10,925 bases of DNA from JBLHGN01 sp047616325 (lineage in GTDB: Bacteria; Pseudomonadota; Gammaproteobacteria; Pseudomonadales; Cellvibrionaceae), in NCBI GenBank assembly GCA_047616325.1, contig JBLHGN010000110.1, forward strand, positions 1 through 10,925. The letters are read 5' to 3'. Both the position numbers and the translations under genes were made by a program. This document shows positions 8,396-10,925 of the stretch, in pieces. How positions within the stretch are numbered: the stretch's first letter is position 1; each line of letters opens with the position of its first letter. The notes under the pieces were generated by a model. The model did not search any database. It was not told where the DNA came from and was given only the letters and a program-made list of their open reading frames with translations.

Positions 8396-8583
8396 TTATT
8401 CAGAGCGCGAGTTACAAAAAGTGCACTCGAATGTGTAGCAAATCACTTCCATCGATTTGGCGAGCTAATCCTTGTCCTATAAGTCACAAGTGGACCTAGG
8501 TTCAGGCATGATACTTTCTCCCAGTCGATACACGCAGGGCAGACATCAGCATTTTTAAAAGGCAGATCTTCACATATTGGGCA
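8396..8583 (-). other. Zinc-ribbon-like frames beyond the Rho stop (possible lost C-terminal domain or small gene remnant)
   Basis: In the minus-strand frame one base offset from the rho-like gene, positions 8583 to 8443 read CPICEDLPFKNADVCPAC followed by IDWEKVSC and some 25 further residues to TGA. This is a CX2C-X10-CX2C pattern typical of a zinc ribbon. There is no ATG: an in-frame TGA lies only three codons upstream. It could be reached by a +1 shift from the end of the Rho frame (..LNLQ|LPNM stop). A second frame, 8452 to 8396, starts ATG, reads MEVICYTFECTFCNSRSE and ends in TAA, giving another CX4CX2C cluster. Together they look like pieces of one cysteine-rich protein broken by indels, or a tail of Rho lost by frameshift. 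Chance is possible because each piece is short. Confidence 0.3.
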
Positions 8584-9532
8584 ACTGTAGGTTCAATAGT
8601 TCTGCATTCGTTGGGCATCGCTCAAGTAACTCAACGAGTTTCTGGGCGCCCTCAGCAGGTTTAAGATTGCTAAGCGCCCTCCGTAAGACTCTTATACTTT
8701 CGATATCTTTTGAATTTAAAAGAAGCTCCTCACGACGCGTGCTACTTTTAGCAATATCCAGCGCCGGGAAGATCCGCTGATTCGCAATCTCCCGCGTTAA
8801 AACGAGCTCCATATTACCCGTGCCCTTAAATTCCTCATAAATCACCTGATCCATCCGGCTTCCCGTATCAACCAGTATGGTCGCTAGAATGGTAAGCGAG
8901 CCACCATTCTCAATATTTCTAGCTGCACCAAACAGTTTTCGTGGTATTTCCAAGGCTCTAGCGTCAACCCCGCCGGACATGGTGCGACCGCTGCTCTTTC
9001 GCTCTGCATTATGCACGCGTGAGAGCCTTGTGAGAGAATCAATGACTATCATGACATTGTGACCTTCGCCTGCCTCCTGTCGGGCAGTATTAAGAAGGTC
9101 ATTGGCCACACGGACGTGTCGGTCGTAGCTTTCATCCGAGGAAGAGGCGTGCACTTGTGCCGGCACGCTGCGCTTAAAATCAGTCACCTCTTCCGGTCGC
9201 TCATCAATGAGTAAGGCATATAGCTTTATCTCGGGATAGGCTTCGCCAACCGCCTGGCAAATATGTTTCAATATGGTCGTCTTCCCTGAGCCTGGTGGAG
9301 CAACAATCAAACCCCGCTGCCCCATTCCGATTGGCGTGATCAAATCCATCGCTCGAGCGGTGAGCTGCCGAGAACCTAACTCAAGGCGAATGCACGGAGA
9401 AGGGTTGATTGCTACGCCATTTAAAAAACGTTTTTGCGGGTCATCATCTGAATCATGCTTGATCATCTCATCTTCTTGCTTGATGCTTTTGTTTCTTTTC
9501 ACCTTCAAAGATAATGTTTTTCTATTCGTCAT
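8570..9532 (-). CDS. Short Rho-type ATPase lacking the N-terminal RNA-binding domain (320 aa)
   Basis: This is a Rho transcription-termination-factor paralogue. Alignment to E. coli Rho (419 aa) from memory holds with a constant offset of 100 residues. Visible parts are: Walker A APPGSGKTT (78-86), LLIDERPEEV with catalytic E111 (E211 in E. coli), Walker B MIVIDS with D165, a Q-loop region SGRTMSGGVD (181-190), R-loop GSRMD (224-228) and the SSTR arginine finger R266 (R366). Residues of the bicyclomycin pocket (R112, S166, R169, K236, G237) are also present. The Rho_N and cold-shock-like primary RNA-binding domains (E. coli 1 to about 128) are absent. In their place are about 32 residues, first basic, then acidic. 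Upstream DNA does not encode the missing part. The start at 9532 has no clear Shine-Dalgarno, and Met23 (9466) is an alternative that would leave the core intact. The core is well conserved, so it is probably functional, either as a secondary helicase/translocase or as a terminator recruited by a partner. The organism presumably has a full-length rho elsewhere. I withhold the symbol rho because this may be a distinct paralogue. Confidence 0.95.
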   Translation of the reverse strand: MTNRKTLSLKVKRNKSIKQEDEMIKHDSDDDPQKRFLNGVAINPSPCIRLELGSRQLTARAMDLITPIGMGQRGLIVAPPGSGKTTILKHICQAVGEAYPEIKLYALLIDERPEEVTDFKRSVPAQVHASSSDESYDRHVRVANDLLNTARQEAGEGHNVMIVIDSLTRLSRVHNAERKSSGRTMSGGVDARALEIPRKLFGAARNIENGGSLTILATILVDTGSRMDQVIYEEFKGTGNMELVLTREIANQRIFPALDIAKSSTRREELLLNSKDIESIRVLRRALSNLKPAEGAQKLVELLERCPTNAELLNLQLPNM

Positions 9533-9545
9533 ATCGGTTTGTAGC

Positions 9546-9573
9546 TCTATAGAATTAGGGATTTATCAGTGAA
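9546..9573 (-). promoter_or_regulatory. Weak candidate promoter for the short rho-like gene
   Basis: On the minus strand TTCACT (9573-9568) and TATAGA (9551-9546) are separated by 16 bases, each matching four of six consensus positions. Transcription would start only a few bases before the ATG at 9532. That would give a near-leaderless mRNA for that start, or a leader of roughly 70 bases for the alternative Met23 start. Confidence 0.25.
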
Positions 9574-9576
9574 CAA

Positions 9577-9592
9577 TGGACGATTTCGTCCA
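9577..9592. promoter_or_regulatory. Palindrome upstream of the rho-like gene, possible operator
   Basis: TGGACGA-TT-TCGTCCA is a perfect seven-base inverted repeat around a two-base centre. It sits just upstream of the candidate -35 box and 45 bases from the annotated start. The size and place fit a dimeric regulator site, though a chance palindrome cannot be excluded. Confidence 0.35.
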
Positions 9593-9984
9593 ACGGCAGA
9601 TATTTTGTTGATAGCCAATGGGCAAGACAAGTGCCAGTTCATTTTACATGTATAAATATTTCTTTCATCGCGATTGCATCAGCGATCGCTGTGACTTGGT
9701 CATATTTCTCTGATTCATTAATTGCATTTATAGCGGCCAAATTCATCGATATTTACACCGTCTTTTGACGCCGCTTGATAACGATTCGCCTTAATTGGGT
9801 TCAAGCTGTTTTTACTGAATGCGTGGATTAAAATTCAAAGTGCTTCACTAATTATAGCATTCCAATAATCCTAAATAAATCAGTTGGATCGTAGTGAGGG
9901 CGTCTAAGATGCTGGAAATAGAGCGAATTTTTGCATTATTGAGAGGATCGCACCGTTACCCAATGGGTGAGTCTCAAAAAATGA
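9593..9984. other. Region upstream of rho-like gene with short coding-like minus-strand frames
   Basis: No gene of normal size is present. Two overlapping minus-strand frames look protein-like. One is open from 9834 to TAA at 9718-9720 without an ATG and contains SLNPIKANRYQAASKDG. The other runs from ATG at 9746 to TGA at 9639, 35 codons, beginning MNLAAINAINESEKYD. Neither has a clear ribosome binding site. They may be fragments of one frameshifted gene, or chance. A 12-base palindrome CAGCGATCGCTG lies at 9680-9691. I could not trace an istA gene here, which would be expected upstream of istB in an intact IS21-type element. Confidence 0.3.
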
Positions 9985-10571
9985 AAAGCGCTTTATTTTC
10001 AGAGCGTTAGGCGATCGCAGTCTATTCAACTGATTAATTTAGGTTGAAGGGGTAACGGCACAACAATTACAACAAAAAACAACCCAGCTTGACTGGCTAA
10101 GACAAGGGCATAACCTGATACTGTTTGGCGCCAGTGGTTTAGGTAAAACGCACCTCGCTGCAGCGATAGGTCATGCACTCATAGCCCAATCAATACGGTT
10201 GAAATTTACCAGCAGTACCGCTTTAGTGCAGCAACTACAAAAAGCCAGAGAAGCACTTATCCTTGATGAGACATTAAAAAAGTTAGATAAATATGAGCTG
10301 CTTATTCTCGATGATATTGGTTGCGTCGAAAAAAGTGACAGTGAAAGCCAAGTGTTGTTTGAATTGATAGGCTCATCGTTATGAGCGAAATAGTGTGCTG
10401 ATCACCACCAATCAGGCATTCAGTGAGTGGGATAGCATATTTAGCGATAACATGATGACGGTAGCGGCAATAGACAGGCTAGTTCACCATGCAGATATTT
10501 ATAAGATAGAAGGAGATAGTTACCGCAAAAAAGAAGCAATGAAATCAAAGCAAAAACCCCGGCCAATCTAG
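9985..10571 (+). pseudogene. istB: Decayed IS21-family IstB helper ATPase
   Basis: IstB is the AAA+ ATPase that assists the IstA transposase of IS21-type elements. Three frames together give the protein. Residues in 9985-10041 (after an in-frame TGA at 9982-9984) read SVRRSQSIQLINLG, matching the region before the ATPase core. The second frame, 10043-10381, carries NLILFGASGLGKTH (Walker A at about 10127-10150) and ELLILDDIG (Walker B at about 10298-10322). The third, 10377-10571, carries RYERNSVLITTNQAFSEW and the C-terminal part to TAG. Removing one G at 10370-10371 restores ELIAHRYERNS, so a single-base insertion explains the last break. Another small indel is needed near 10042. The first 60 or so residues of the family are not found and no istA is visible, so this is an inactive fragment of an insertion sequence. 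Confidence 0.85.
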
Positions 10572-10925
10572 TTGACGCCAACCCGCTAGCCTAATTGTCG
10601 TCTAATACATATTTCAATGTTATTCTTTAAGTGCAATTTCACTTATTCCGGCCAACAGCGTATATTGTCACCGCTTAATTGTTGTCAGTAGGTTCTCTTC
10701 AAAGCGGACACAAATGGTAGTGGGAGTGTCCTGCTCATATTTGAACTAGGATTATTGGCCATAAGTTTTAGCTGGTCCAACATATTCAGTGACTAGTTCG
10801 GCTTTGCGGGGCAATTCACGACCTGATCCCCTTTTTTCTCTCGAAATAGAATGTGTCAGAGTTTAAGCTTTCCCGCCACTTACACGCTAACTCCTCTCGG
10901 ACATAAAAATTTACATGTTGCGGCA
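10572..10925. other. Right-edge region without a convincing gene
   Basis: This is the sequence beyond the istB remnant. A GGACAC (10706-10711) / GTGTCC (10726-10731) inverted repeat lies here. The string AAAGCGGACA (10701-10710) could be the eroded right end of the IS21-type element, but no matching left end was found in the window. On the minus strand, 10862 to 10752 is open for 36 codons and ends REL-PRKAELVTEY..TYGQ and stop. Another frame over the same bases is also open, so neither is safely coding. No tRNA, rRNA or CRISPR was seen. Confidence 0.4.

Noticed and set aside
9680..9691. Palindrome CAGCGATCGCTG containing GCGATCGC, with a second GCGATCGC at 10011
   Set aside because: Two copies of a short palindrome are not enough to infer a functional repeat such as the cyanobacterial HIP1 family.
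9909..10010. Short ATG frame upstream of istB (begins MLEIERIFALLRG)
   Set aside because: It has no ribosome site and no similarity to the IstB N-terminus, and it overlaps the first istB fragment in another frame.
10752..10862. Minus-strand 36-codon frame ending in VGPAKTYGQ, possibly a transposase tail
   Set aside because: It is short and a second frame over the same bases is equally open. I could not name a family with confidence.
1..10925. CRISPR arrays, tRNA or rRNA genes
   Set aside because: No regularly spaced direct repeats, cloverleaf sequences or conserved rRNA motifs were seen on either strand.

Overview
The window looks like chromosomal DNA of a gammaproteobacterium, probably marine or environmental. 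The clues are moderate GC by eye, the general style of the Rho and IstB sequences, and typical Shine-Dalgarno starts. This is an impression from composition and protein style, not a database assignment. Three intact genes fill most of it: two very large polytopic membrane proteins on the + strand and a convergent, N-terminally short Rho-type ATPase on the - strand. Decayed genes lie on both flanks: a TetR-type regulator on the left and an IS21-type IstB on the right.

Layout: 1-165 no recognisable gene; 166-676 remnant of a TetR-family regulator with a frameshift and a probable internal deletion; 677-1174 non-coding, with a large imperfect inverted repeat (about 811-974) and a plausible sigma70-type promoter (1043-1071); 1175-5689 a 1504-residue protein with a soluble head of about 440 residues, roughly 33-36 hydrophobic segments and a proline-rich tail; 5686-8181 an 831-residue protein with about 26-28 hydrophobic segments, overlapping the first gene by ATGA; 8178-8323 terminator-like hairpins between convergent genes; 8396-8583 (-) cysteine-rich zinc-ribbon-like frames beyond the Rho stop; 8570-9532 (-) the short Rho; 9533-9984 upstream region of rho with a palindrome, a weak promoter and short coding-like frames; 9985-10571 decayed istB; 10572-10925 no convincing gene.

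The two membrane genes are almost certainly one translationally coupled unit and probably work together, but I do not recognise a characterised function. A run of nine C lies 30 bases before the ATG of the second gene. One extra C, or a -1 slip, would fuse the two into a single 2335-residue protein, and loss of one C would end the first protein early. This is the most testable unusual feature of the window.

The Rho paralogue keeps the complete hexameric ATPase / secondary RNA-site core, but the whole N-terminal primary RNA-binding part is replaced by a short charged tail. It therefore either acts differently from housekeeping Rho or is recruited by something other than a rut site. Nothing in the sequence proves a functional link between this Rho and the membrane proteins; they are convergent and separated by terminators.
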